This document shows, in pieces, positions 37,145 through 45,535 of a DNA stretch of 64,000 nucleotides. The DNA lies in assembly GCA_002354335.1 (NCBI GenBank), contig DELI01000024.1:28553-92552 (forward strand), written 5' to 3'. A model generated the notes under the pieces. That model saw only the letters and a program-made list of their open reading frames with translations. It made no database searches and had not been told where the DNA came from. The DNA is from Sphingobacterium sp. UBA2700. Lineage in GTDB: Bacteria; Bacteroidota; Bacteroidia; Sphingobacteriales; Sphingobacteriaceae. Numbering within the stretch: the stretch's first letter is position 1; the number at the start of each line of letters is the position of its first letter. The translations under genes and the position numbers were made by a program.

Positions 37145-40100
37145 TTAGAATGTGACATTTAATCCGAAGGTGTAAGATTTCAATTGTGGGTAAGCATAGC
37201 CTTCTGCTTGGTTGTTCGTTAAGTCACCAATAGGTTTCTCGATCACTTCCGGATCAAAGTTGTCTGTGTGTTTGAATAATCCTGAGAAAGTGAATAGATT
37301 CTGTCCGGTTACAAATACCTGAACATTGGCTAGCTTCGATTTTTGCAACCAACTTTTCGGCAGGCTGTAATCAATCGTAATATTTTTAACGCGTAAGTAT
37401 GAGATATCTTGCAAGTAACGCGTTTGCGGGGCACCTAATGAACGGTCCGTTCCCAAGGCAGTATAGCCTCTATATCTTGGGAAATAAGAATCTGGATTTT
37501 CCTCCGACCACATATCCTCCATCATTTTGGTTGGCTGATAACCATATGGACGGTTATACGGTCCCCAAAATAAACCTGCTTCGGGTGCAAAATAGTAATC
37601 TCTCTTACCGATACCTTGGAAGAATGCAGACAGTCCGATGCCATTCCAACGGCCGGAAAGGTTGAATCCGAACTGATAGCGTGGAGAATTATTACCGATT
37701 ATACGGCGATCGCCCGGATTATCTACTGTATTATCACCGTTGTTAATCACACCATCGACTTCTCCATTCGCATTCGGTAAGTCAGCAAACTTCAAATCTC
37801 CCGGCAGCCATACATTGTTATTCGAGTTGCGAATAAAACTTTGATCGGCATGGTTTTTCACATCTTCTTCTGAGGTGAAAAATCCCAGGGTTTGATATCC
37901 CCAAATTTCGCCAATTTCTTGTCCTACATAATAAGAACTCAATAATTTCCTCGGATTGTTAAAGCGAGTGATGTTAGATTTACTGTCCCATAAGGAACCG
38001 TTTATCCCCCAATTGAAGGGTTTGCCGGCAAGTTCAAATTGATTGTTATAATTAACGGTTAGTTCCCATCCTTTTGTCGACAGATCGGCAAAATTACCAT
38101 AAGGAACTGCGGCGCCAAATACGGCAGGAAGCGGCTCGCCTATGGTAAACATATCGTAGGTTTTACGATTGTACCAATCAAAAGTTAGGTTTAAGGCATT
38201 ATCAAAAAAGCCAAGATCTGCTCCCACGTTGAATGTCGTCGATCTTTCCCAGGTTAAGCCTTCAGGAATGACACCAGGTATAGAAGTATAGCTCGGTTGA
38301 ACACCGCCTAAAATAACACCTGTTTTTGCGACACCCATTTGCTCTTGATAGCGGTATGGACTGATATTTCCATTTCCAAGCGAACCGTAGGATGCTCTAA
38401 ACTTTAAGTTGCTGACCAAAGGCTTCGCATCTTCAAAAAATGATTCATTCGATACAACCCATCCCGCGGACACCGATGGAAAGAAACCAAAGCGTTGATC
38501 TTCCGGGAATTTCGACGATCCGTCGTAACGCCCATTTAGCTCCAGCAAATATTTATTGGCGTAAGCATAATTGAAGCGATAGAACAAGCCAATATATGCC
38601 CATTCATTACCGCCGCCGCCGATATTGAAATTTAAACCATCCATTAGGTTAAAATCGGGTTTATCGGGCAATATGATTCCGTCGCGTTGAGCATCTAGGT
38701 TTTTGAAGGTTTGCTCTTCGACGTTGTAGCCAATTAATGCATTGATGTCATGTTTGTCAGCGAACTTTTTCATGTAGTTTGCTGTGATGTTTCCTGCAAG
38801 ATACTTTTTACGGTCGCCGAGCTGTCTTAGTAAGCTTCGACCAAAGCGGTCGATTACCCCCGGCGAATTACTATAATTCACATAGTTGTTGGTTCTGGTA
38901 TCATCTTGCCAAGTTCTTGCGTAGGTAAGATCGCCCTTCAATGTTAATCCTGCCAGCGGTTTGATGACTACGCCTGCTGTGTTTCGAATCACGGTATTAT
39001 TGAGATCGGAAGCATTTATGCCTTCCATATACGATGCAACACCGGTATAAATTGCGGTATGGGTATAGGTCCCATCGGGGTTATGGATAACCGCCATAGG
39101 ATATCCTTGGTGCTCAAAATTTCGCCAAATATTTCCGTCTCCATCTGCAAACATCGGATAATGATAGTCATACGATGAGATTTCCATATTATTTTGGAAT
39201 GTTAACCAGTCGGTTACTTTGATATCGCCTTTTCCTCGGACGTTGTATTTGTTGAACTTATCCGGATTGAACTGGAACAAACCTCCTTGATGATAGTAGC
39301 GCCCGGATAAGAAATAGGATGCTTTATCGCCGCCACCCGATACGCTCATCGCCTGTTCGGTCGCAGGCATGTCGTTGCGATAAATGATGTTGTACCAATC
39401 GGTATTACCGAAATACTCGTAGCGCTTCGTTGCAGGATTGTAAACGACGTCCTCACCGTTCGGGTTTTCGTCATGCTTCCGCAAAGCCTCTAAATACTCC
39501 AATGAGAATGGATAGACGTTGTTCACGGAAATTGGAGTCGATTTATAGTCGTACCATGCATTAAAGGCATCGTTAAAGTTCTTCGCCCATTGGTAGCCAT
39601 TCGTCACGAGCTTAGGTTCCACTACCCTATTATTGATAGAGAAATTCGAGTTTAAAGTTACAGTAGCCTTTCCTGCTTTGGGGGTCTTTGTTGTGATCAA
39701 TACCACCCCAAACGCGGCACGCGAGCCATAGATAGCCGCCGAAGACGCATCTTTTAAAACGGTCACACTCTCGATATCGTTCGGATTGATCATATTTGGA
39801 TCGCCTTCAACACCATCAATCAAGACCAAAGCACTACCACCCGCACCGATGGAGGTCGTACCACGTACGTTAAAGGTCGCACCGCGAGTTGGACTTCCGT
39901 CAACCATCTTTAAGTTTAAATTGGGAAGAGCGCCTTGCAACATCCGACTCAGACTAGAAGAAGGACGATTCTCCAGCGTTTCGGAGGTAATCTGCGATAC
40001 AGCGCCCGTTAAATTGACCTTCTTTTGCGTTCCGTATCCAACCACAACGACTTCATCTAAGTCATTTTTGTTGTCTAGCTGCACCAGCACGTCGTCAGCA

Positions 40101-40405
40101 TTGTTTGTAACAGCATGTGTTTTCGTGTTAAAACCGACGTAGGAAACGACTAATGTAGGATTTTGTTTAGGTGATTCAATCGTAAACCGACCCAACTTAT
40201 CTGTCGCTGTACCGCGGTTAGTGCCCTGAATAGCAACTGTTGCATTTTCAATGGGATTGCCGCTTCCATCAACGACTTTTCCGCGTATGGTTTGCTGTAA
40301 AACATTGCTGTACAATAGTTCTACGCTTAGTTTCGATTCTTTCCCTTGTATCGGTAAGGACAATGCCATCCCTGCCAATAGGAATATTGGTATACATTTT
40401 TTCAT
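37145..40405 (-). CDS. SusC/RagA-family TonB-dependent transporter
   Basis: A 1,086-residue outer-membrane channel. A signal peptide (1-21) is followed by a carboxypeptidase-D-regulatory-like domain (about 40-112, IRGKVVDGSGNPIENATVAI). The TonB-box-like DEVVVVGYGTQKKVNLTGAV comes next, then the plug (about 130-235) and a long beta-barrel ending in FGLNVTF with a terminal Phe. There is no N-terminal STN signalling domain, so transcriptional feedback through an anti-sigma factor is not expected. It is paired with SusD. A leader of about 225 nt separates it from the nearest -7 box. Confidence 0.95.
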   Translation of the reverse strand: MKKCIPIFLLAGMALSLPIQGKESKLSVELLYSNVLQQTIRGKVVDGSGNPIENATVAIQGTNRGTATDKLGRFTIESPKQNPTLVVSYVGFNTKTHAVTNNADDVLVQLDNKNDLDEVVVVGYGTQKKVNLTGAVSQITSETLENRPSSSLSRMLQGALPNLNLKMVDGSPTRGATFNVRGTTSIGAGGSALVLIDGVEGDPNMINPNDIESVTVLKDASSAAIYGSRAAFGVVLITTKTPKAGKATVTLNSNFSINNRVVEPKLVTNGYQWAKNFNDAFNAWYDYKSTPISVNNVYPFSLEYLEALRKHDENPNGEDVVYNPATKRYEYFGNTDWYNIIYRNDMPATEQAMSVSGGGDKASYFLSGRYYHQGGLFQFNPDKFNKYNVRGKGDIKVTDWLTFQNNMEISSYDYHYPMFADGDGNIWRNFEHQGYPMAVIHNPDGTYTHTAIYTGVASYMEGINASDLNNTVIRNTAGVVIKPLAGLTLKGDLTYARTWQDDTRTNNYVNYSNSPGVIDRFGRSLLRQLGDRKKYLAGNITANYMKKFADKHDINALIGYNVEEQTFKNLDAQRDGIILPDKPDFNLMDGLNFNIGGGGNEWAYIGLFYRFNYAYANKYLLELNGRYDGSSKFPEDQRFGFFPSVSAGWVVSNESFFEDAKPLVSNLKFRASYGSLGNGNISPYRYQEQMGVAKTGVILGGVQPSYTSIPGVIPEGLTWERSTTFNVGADLGFFDNALNLTFDWYNRKTYDMFTIGEPLPAVFGAAVPYGNFADLSTKGWELTVNYNNQFELAGKPFNWGINGSLWDSKSNITRFNNPRKLLSSYYVGQEIGEIWGYQTLGFFTSEEDVKNHADQSFIRNSNNNVWLPGDLKFADLPNANGEVDGVINNGDNTVDNPGDRRIIGNNSPRYQFGFNLSGRWNGIGLSAFFQGIGKRDYYFAPEAGLFWGPYNRPYGYQPTKMMEDMWSEENPDSYFPRYRGYTALGTDRSLGAPQTRYLQDISYLRVKNITIDYSLPKSWLQKSKLANVQVFVTGQNLFTFSGLFKHTDNFDPEVIEKPIGDLTNNQAEGYAYPQLKSYTFGLNVTF

Positions 40406-40954
40406 AAAAAATAGAAAGTTAGTCTACTATGAGATTATTTTGAAGGTCGCCTTTTTATCACTAGGGTGGTCGGTTGAAGTTGAAGTCGACACGAAAGGGT
40501 TAGCCTCCTTTCCATGGTCGATAACAAGTGGCAGAAGCAAGTTTCCTTGGTTTCTCCTGTAAAATGAAGCGGCGATTAAAGGCCTTAAAAACGTAGCTGT
40601 AATAGTCATCGTTAGTCGGTTAAGTTATGCCGACAAAGCTAATTAAGGTTTATTAAGAGAATATTAACTTCTTGTTCAATAAAAATTAAGAAAACTAAAG
40701 CGTTTAAATAGTTTAATAAGAACTTTATAAAGTTAATAACAAGCTAAGTTTTCGGTTTTTTAGAAGGGTAACAGGTTATTTTGCCTTTCGATAAGTTCTT
40801 GAAGACGATATTTTTTTGATGAATTCAATGAAATAAGTAGCGATCGGTTAGTTTCGGCTTGGCAAATTTAATTCCAGACGATACGTAAGTGTTTCAAAAT
40901 ACTTTCCCTATAAAAAATGCTTTCTACAGCGGGTAGATAAGTTATTGATCATTT
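40406..40954. other. Long leader and intergenic region upstream of susC
   Basis: A TAnnTTTG box at 40634-40641 implies a long untranslated leader for susC. A 60-codon minus-strand frame at 40427-40609 lies in that leader but has no recognisable protein character. Farther out the DNA is AT-rich. A 39-bp segment at 40892-40930 recurs at 43995-44033. Nothing else is seen. Confidence 0.5.
40634..40641 (-). promoter_or_regulatory. Candidate -7 promoter box of susCD
   Basis: TAGCTTTG on the minus strand matches TAnnTTTG exactly, about 230 bp upstream of the susC ATG. No clear -33 box. Confidence 0.4.
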
Positions 40955-41272
40955 TTATAAAGCCGCCTGTTTCAAATAGGCATTCCCCAATGGAGAGATC
41001 TCGTAACCCACAGTGTGACTAATGGTCAAGCCTAAGTTTTTGAGTTTTCGGATATTAAGCTTCAGCCAGTCTTTTTCAAACCCGGTCAATTTTGCTATGC
41101 CTGCTGCATGCAAATTAGGATTGAATTTTATCGTTAAAAGCACTTCGTCTGTCCAAGATCCCACTCTACTATAGCGATCTAACCTTTCTAATTTTTGTCT
41201 CAAGTCAGCAAACTGCTGATCAATAAAACATTTATACTTTTTTGAGTAGTAAATGTAATTATTTTGACACAT
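40955..41272 (-). CDS. Small winged-helix-like protein, unknown
   Basis: A 105-residue basic protein from the ATG at 41272 (the longer frame to 41326 lies inside the upstream gene). The C-terminal two-thirds reads like a winged helix: DEVLLTIKFNPNLHAAGIAK, LTGFEKDWLKLNIRKLKNLG, then a strand pair GYEISPLGNAYLKQ. It overlaps the end of the upstream gene by 14 bp, implying coupled translation. DNA or RNA binding is inference. I recognise no named family. Confidence 0.6.
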   Translation of the reverse strand: MCQNNYIYYSKKYKCFIDQQFADLRQKLERLDRYSRVGSWTDEVLLTIKFNPNLHAAGIAKLTGFEKDWLKLNIRKLKNLGLTISHTVGYEISPLGNAYLKQAAL

Positions 41273-41975
41273 ATTGTAGATAAGTATCCGCTTTGAATTC
41301 GATGTATCGGAAAACGTCGAAGACAATTTTTGCGAACGTATGATTAAGCTTTTTGAGAATCTCTTCCTTATTCCCTTTGATAGTCAAAGTTAGTTTAGTT
41401 TCCTTTAGGGTGAAAACAAAGCCGATTTGTTCAAGATCTTTAAGGTTGTCGTAATAGAGGATTTTTTTCTTTAGCAGCTGCTTTATTCCTGGTAGATTGA
41501 CCTTTGCGGTGTTATTTGCATAGCTAATGGAAAAATAGAAATTGTCGTTTTTTATTAAGATAAGTTTCAGGTGCTTGACTTTCTTATCAAGTAACTGCTC
41601 TAGAATATCGGCGAATAGACTCTTGTCCTTTTGCGTTGGTTCTTCAACGATGCGATTGAGCTTTTCCAACTCTTCTCTCGCACTTATAAGCTCGCTCTGG
41701 AAATATTCCCGCATTTCGCTCGATGGTTCGGATGCGATGTCGATCTCTATCCTCGCTATATTTCGTTTCCAAAACGCCTTTTCATTATGTAAAGGATCGT
41801 CGAGCTCTCTTAGCTTATATAGACTTGAAGATACTTGCTCGAGAGCTTCCGCATGATAATGTGCACTTAAATACTCGTTATCTGAGATTGCTTGATCAAT
41901 AAGCTTTGTTAGACGATCTCTTTCTTCCGAAAGCAAGGAAATTAGGAAGGGAAGATTAGAATCGTCTTTATACAT
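41259..41975 (-). CDS. Coiled-coil protein of unknown function
   Basis: A 238-residue soluble protein. ATG at 41975 is preferred over a TTG at 42002. Residues 1-120 are charged and predicted coiled-coil (SEERDRLTKLIDQAISDNEY, ELISAREELEKLNRIVEEP). Residues 130-238 are alpha/beta with alternating hydrophobics (HLKLILIKNDNFYFSISY). No known family is recognised. Its stop overlaps the start of the winged-helix-like gene by 14 bp, so the two may form a functional pair. Confidence 0.6.
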   Translation of the reverse strand: MYKDDSNLPFLISLLSEERDRLTKLIDQAISDNEYLSAHYHAEALEQVSSSLYKLRELDDPLHNEKAFWKRNIARIEIDIASEPSSEMREYFQSELISAREELEKLNRIVEEPTQKDKSLFADILEQLLDKKVKHLKLILIKNDNFYFSISYANNTAKVNLPGIKQLLKKKILYYDNLKDLEQIGFVFTLKETKLTLTIKGNKEEILKKLNHTFAKIVFDVFRYIEFKADTYLQYVSK

Positions 41976-42072
41976 ACGGCTTCGTTTCTTTAAGCAGTTC
42001 AATTCTTTTTTATGCTAGTAACTTCATCGCAAAAGTCGGTATTGACAACAAATTGATTAATGCTAATTTAGT

Positions 42073-42756
42073 TTAATTTCCCAACACATGCTCAATTACG
42101 CTTGCAATTTCCTTCGAACTGAACGGATTTTGACCCGTGATTAAATTACCGTCGCTAACAACATTGGACGTCATTGGAATGAACGCTTTTACAAATGTTA
42201 CATCTCTTTCTTTGATAGAAGCCTCCAGGTTAAAAGGAACTTCATTTTTTCTTCTGGCGATACTTTCTTCAAACCAATCAAAACCAGTTAATCGCTTTCC
42301 TGCAATTAAATACCTGTCGTTAGAAAGCTTTACGTTCAATAATCCGCCAACACCATGACATATTGCTGCGACTATTTTTCCGCTCTCATAGTGCCCTCTT
42401 ACCATAGCTTGCAAAGTACCGTTTTGAGGGAAATCATACATCGTTCCGTGCCCTCCCGCCAAATATAAACAATCGAACTTTTTATTCTCAACTTCTGCGA
42501 GGCTTGCAGATTGGTTAAGTTCCTTCATGAAACTTGGCGAACTGTTATATTCCTTCGTGATCTTGTCCATCACAAACTGCTTTAAACTTTCAGGATCGAT
42601 TGGTACTTTTCCTCCTTTGGGACTTGCGATAGTAACCGTCCAACCCTTCTGTTTCGCGGTATGATAAATGTGTGTGATTTCGCTCAGCCATAAGCCGGTT
42701 TCCAATCCACTCTCGTAATGGGACACATTAGTTACTACTAGTAATATACTCTTCAT
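42073..42756 (-). CDS. DJ-1/PfpI family protein (class I glutamine-amidotransferase-like)
   Basis: A 227-residue flavodoxin-like protein of the Hsp31/PfpI group. Glu19 lies in the N-terminal loop. The nucleophile elbow is AAICHGVGG with Cys133 and His134. LYLAGGHGTMYDFP (about 98-110) and the long insertion after strand two are typical of Hsp31-like glyoxalase III/chaperone members. It is thought to detoxify methylglyoxal or repair glycated molecules. A methylglyoxal synthase gene lies 4 kb away, which may be coincidence. It is a single gene on the minus strand. Confidence 0.88.
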   Translation of the reverse strand: MKSILLVVTNVSHYESGLETGLWLSEITHIYHTAKQKGWTVTIASPKGGKVPIDPESLKQFVMDKITKEYNSSPSFMKELNQSASLAEVENKKFDCLYLAGGHGTMYDFPQNGTLQAMVRGHYESGKIVAAICHGVGGLLNVKLSNDRYLIAGKRLTGFDWFEESIARRKNEVPFNLEASIKERDVTFVKAFIPMTSNVVSDGNLITGQNPFSSKEIASVIEHVLGN

Positions 42757-42928
42757 AGTTGATGTTTAATGGTTTCAAATAACAGCTTTTCTCTAGTAAG
42801 CTTTGCATATCAGAGTCCGCTTTTACGCTAAAGTATTTTTGCATAGTGCCCGACGAATTGAACGAAGCTCTAAAGTCTAAAGGGGAAACTGACGTTTTCT
42901 CAGGCTTCCCGATTTGTCCATTTCCTAA

Positions 42929-43870
42929 TTATATATCGCTTCCGTTTCGCTGCTCTTTTTTAATTTGCTCTATCCCTTCTTTGTATGTGGTAACCTGAAA
43001 GTTAGGAAAATGATTTTTGAACTTCGAATCGTCGAAGATATTATCATAAGCATATCTAGGCAACAGCTCTAATAATTCTTTTACTTTGGGATTAAACCAT
43101 GCGGCAATTTTGAAAAAAACCTTAGGTAGTACGAGGTATCGAAATGTTTTGTGATAGACTTCAGAAGTCAAATCTATTAATTCCCGATAGGTCGGATGCG
43201 TTTCATCAACTGGTAAATGCCAAGTTTGACCATAGGCCGTAGGCGTATTTCCGATTAGTGCAGTTGCGCGACTAGCATCAGGCGTCCAGATTAAACTTCT
43301 TCTTTTTCTAGAACTTATCGGCACAATCAGCTTCTTCTGCTTTTGGATATTGTCGAAAATAAAGCTGTTGGTTATACTTTGCGTTTTTCCTGGTCCATAG
43401 AATTCGGGAGCTCGACAGATTACCACTTCCAAGGTATTATTATCTATTTCCTCTTGCAGCATGTCTGCCATTAGTTTCCTAACCTTTCCTTTTCGACCCA
43501 GCGGGCTAAACGGGGTTTCCTCGGTCAATACCTTATCGTCCTGCGGATACATGTAAGTGTTATCAAAAAACACCAACTTGGCACCGTTTATTTTGCACGC
43601 TTCAATAACATTACTAAGAATTGTTGGAAAGGTTCTTTCCCATAAATCAGAATCCATTGGTAATCCTAGGGTGAAATAGGCAATTTCCGCCCCTTTCACT
43701 GCCTGGATTGCCTCTTCTAGATTCAACAAGTCCGCAGAAAAGACTTCATCTGTTTCATTCACCTTTTTAGCTGTTCGACTTACGATCCTTATGCTAGAGG
43801 TAAAATTTCGATTTAGCTCTCTAGCCAATTCCTCGCCGATCTGTCCGTTGGCACCTAATATAACTTGCAT
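42929..43870 (-). CDS. NAD(P)-dependent epimerase/dehydratase-like protein
   Basis: A 313-residue extended-SDR/NmrA-like Rossmann protein. The nucleotide-binding start is VILGANGQIGEELARELNR (GxxGxxG). An Asp/Asn pair follows at FSADLLNLEEA, and YMYPQDD occupies the place of the catalytic tyrosine region. The usual YxxxK is not evident, so it may be a reductase of unknown substrate or a non-catalytic binder. Neighbours are an SDR and a PfpI protein on the same strand, separated by 170-230 bp. Confidence 0.82.
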   Translation of the reverse strand: MQVILGANGQIGEELARELNRNFTSSIRIVSRTAKKVNETDEVFSADLLNLEEAIQAVKGAEIAYFTLGLPMDSDLWERTFPTILSNVIEACKINGAKLVFFDNTYMYPQDDKVLTEETPFSPLGRKGKVRKLMADMLQEEIDNNTLEVVICRAPEFYGPGKTQSITNSFIFDNIQKQKKLIVPISSRKRRSLIWTPDASRATALIGNTPTAYGQTWHLPVDETHPTYRELIDLTSEVYHKTFRYLVLPKVFFKIAAWFNPKVKELLELLPRYAYDNIFDDSKFKNHFPNFQVTTYKEGIEQIKKEQRNGSDI

Positions 43871-44101
43871 AAAATCTTATTTACTATTTTCTATTATTGA
43901 ACAAAGTTCTAGTATTTAATGAACTGAAAAGTAGCTAAAATAAGTGCAGTTGTAACAGATTTACAGATTACACGAGACGCTTTGCTTTCAGGTCTTTCAA
44001 AATACCTTTCCTACAGAAAATGCTTTCTACAGAAGCTAGAAGTTCGCACTATGTAACGAATCCCCAAGCTTAGTTGTTAGCAAGTGTAATAATTCCCTTC
44101 C

Positions 44102-44848
44102 TTAACGTAGTTTAATGTCACCTCCGTCTGCCATTAAAGTTTGCCCCGTCATATATTTACTATCTTCACTAAGTAAAAATGCAACTATCGGTGCAACATC
44201 GGTTTGAGGGTCTCCAAAGCGCCCTAAAGGAATTTGTTCAACAACGTGTTTATAGTCTTCTGGAAACTGTTCTTTCCATTTCTCAACCCCTTCGGTAAAC
44301 GCTAAAGGACAAACAACATTTACCCGAATATTATCTACTGCCCATTCCGTTGCAGCTACACGACTTAACCCTCTTATAGCTTCTTTGGCCGCAGCATAAC
44401 TCGCTTGAAATCTACTCCCTTGCAGTGCGGCACCCGAACCAAAGTTGACGATAGAGCCCTGCGATTGTTTTAATTCTTTGTATGCTGCTTTCATAAAGTT
44501 AAGCGTTGCATTAAAACCTGTTCCAAAAGAAATTGCCCAGTCGGCTTCCGTAAGTTCAAGAAGTGGTTTTTGCCTGGAAACATGAGCGTTATTTACCAAT
44601 CCTGTAAGTTTTCCAAACTTGCTTACCGCTTTTTCTACAGCTTCCTGCGCAACTGCTTCTTGAGATACATCACCTTTTAAAAAAAAGACTTTTCCAGGGT
44701 TTTTTGCTTCAATATTTTTGCCTGCTTCTTCATTAACATCCACGGCAATCACAGAAGCTCCTCGTTTAACAAGTTCGCTGGTAATTCCACCACCTATTCC
44801 GGCTGCCCCGCCGGTTACAATTACTACTTTATTATCAAGTGTACTCAT
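44102..44848 (-). CDS. Short-chain dehydrogenase/reductase
   Basis: A 248-residue classical SDR. It has TGGAAGIGGGI (GxxxGxG cofactor site), NNAH for NNAG, the catalytic Ser in NFGSGAALQG, YAAAK (catalytic Tyr/Lys) and the C-terminal MTGQTLMADGG. Acidic VDVNEE after strand two suggests NAD(H) preference. The substrate is unknown. It is the most upstream gene of a loose minus-strand group of oxidoreductase-like genes. Confidence 0.9.
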   Translation of the reverse strand: MSTLDNKVVIVTGGAAGIGGGITSELVKRGASVIAVDVNEEAGKNIEAKNPGKVFFLKGDVSQEAVAQEAVEKAVSKFGKLTGLVNNAHVSRQKPLLELTEADWAISFGTGFNATLNFMKAAYKELKQSQGSIVNFGSGAALQGSRFQASYAAAKEAIRGLSRVAATEWAVDNIRVNVVCPLAFTEGVEKWKEQFPEDYKHVVEQIPLGRFGDPQTDVAPIVAFLLSEDSKYMTGQTLMADGGDIKLR

Positions 44849-45327
44849 ATTTATCGAATTTTGTGTTTTACATTGTTGCTAACGGTTTGCGGCTTGGTTA
44901 TTCGTTTTATTTATTCTAAAAAATCTTCAAATATCAGTTCTTTGTTAGAGTTGCTTATTGCTATTCCCCTAAATGTTGCTAAATAACCTTGAGTTCCACT
45001 TGAGTGAAAAATTCCCGAACAAAGGAGCTTTCAGTTTCATAATGTTGAACATTTTCTTACTAAATATTTCTCAGTTTCTGCTTGATATAATAACGATTCT
45101 ATGGAAGTATTGTTTGTATTAAGATTGTCCGCACTTTTCATTTTAGTGATTGCATTTTTATTTGTCTTGCTCTGATATTTTCAACGTGAATGTGTGATAA
45201 TAATCGACAATAGCAGACATCTATTAACTGATCATCTATCGATTAGACAAAAACTATTTTTACAAAAGCATTGAATTTATTGAGAACTTAGGATTAAATG
45301 AAAAAGAAAAGAATGCCTTTAAACGCA
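44849..45327. other. Intergenic region, one possible micropeptide
   Basis: AT-rich DNA with no homologous gene recognised. A 24-codon frame (45101-45175, plus) could encode a hydrophobic peptide and is listed separately. Confidence 0.5.
45101..45175 (+). CDS. Possible 24-residue single-helix membrane peptide
   Basis: ATG to TGA encodes a peptide starting MEVLFVLRLSALF and ending FLFVLL, almost a pure transmembrane helix. Only the composition supports it. AT-rich DNA yields such frames by chance, so this is speculative. Confidence 0.15.
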   Translation: MEVLFVLRLSALFILVIAFLFVLL

Positions 45328-45355
45328 AAAGAGCAACTGTAAACAGTTGCTCTTT
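45328..45355 (-). terminator. Terminator of tRNA-Ser
   Basis: A perfect 13-bp stem (AAAGAGCAACTGT / ACAGTTGCTCTTT) with the T-rich end on the minus strand, 10 bp beyond the tRNA 3' end. Confidence 0.8.
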
Positions 45356-45364
45356 CATCTTTCG

Positions 45365-45452
45365 CGGAGAGGGAGGGATTCGAACCCTCGATACAGTCAT
45401 CCCGTATACAGACTTTCCAGGTCTGCTCATTCGACCACTCTGACACCTCTCC
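45365..45452 (-). tRNA. tRNA-Ser (GGA)
   Basis: An 88-nt class II tRNA on the minus strand. The acceptor stem is GGAGAGG/CCTCTCC with discriminator G. The anticodon loop CTGGAAAG carries GGA. There is a long variable arm, and the T-arm is GAGGG-TTCGAAT-CCCTC. CCA is not encoded. It reads UCC/UCU serine codons. Confidence 0.95.
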
Positions 45453-45466
45453 TGAGAATGTGGGTG

Positions 45467-45474
45467 CAAATATA
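45467..45474 (-). promoter_or_regulatory. -7 promoter box of tRNA-Ser
   Basis: TATATTTG on the minus strand, an exact TAnnTTTG match, about 15 bp before the tRNA 5' end. Confidence 0.5.
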
Positions 45475-45535
45475 TAATTTTTCGTAACTTAAGCATCATT
45501 ATATTTCAAAATAATTCTTAGCGGGCTGAAACACA

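Noticed and set aside
40427..40609. 60-codon frame in the susC leader as a leader peptide
   Set aside because: No conserved motif, no attenuator-like hairpin seen, and coding character is weak.
40955..45452. Genomic island inserted at tRNA-Ser
   Set aside because: No integrase and no direct repeat of the tRNA 3' end found; only a short unrelated 39-bp duplication.
45260..45499. 79-codon minus-strand frame covering the tRNA
   Set aside because: It reads straight through the tRNA-Ser gene and its terminator hairpin, so it is a chance frame.
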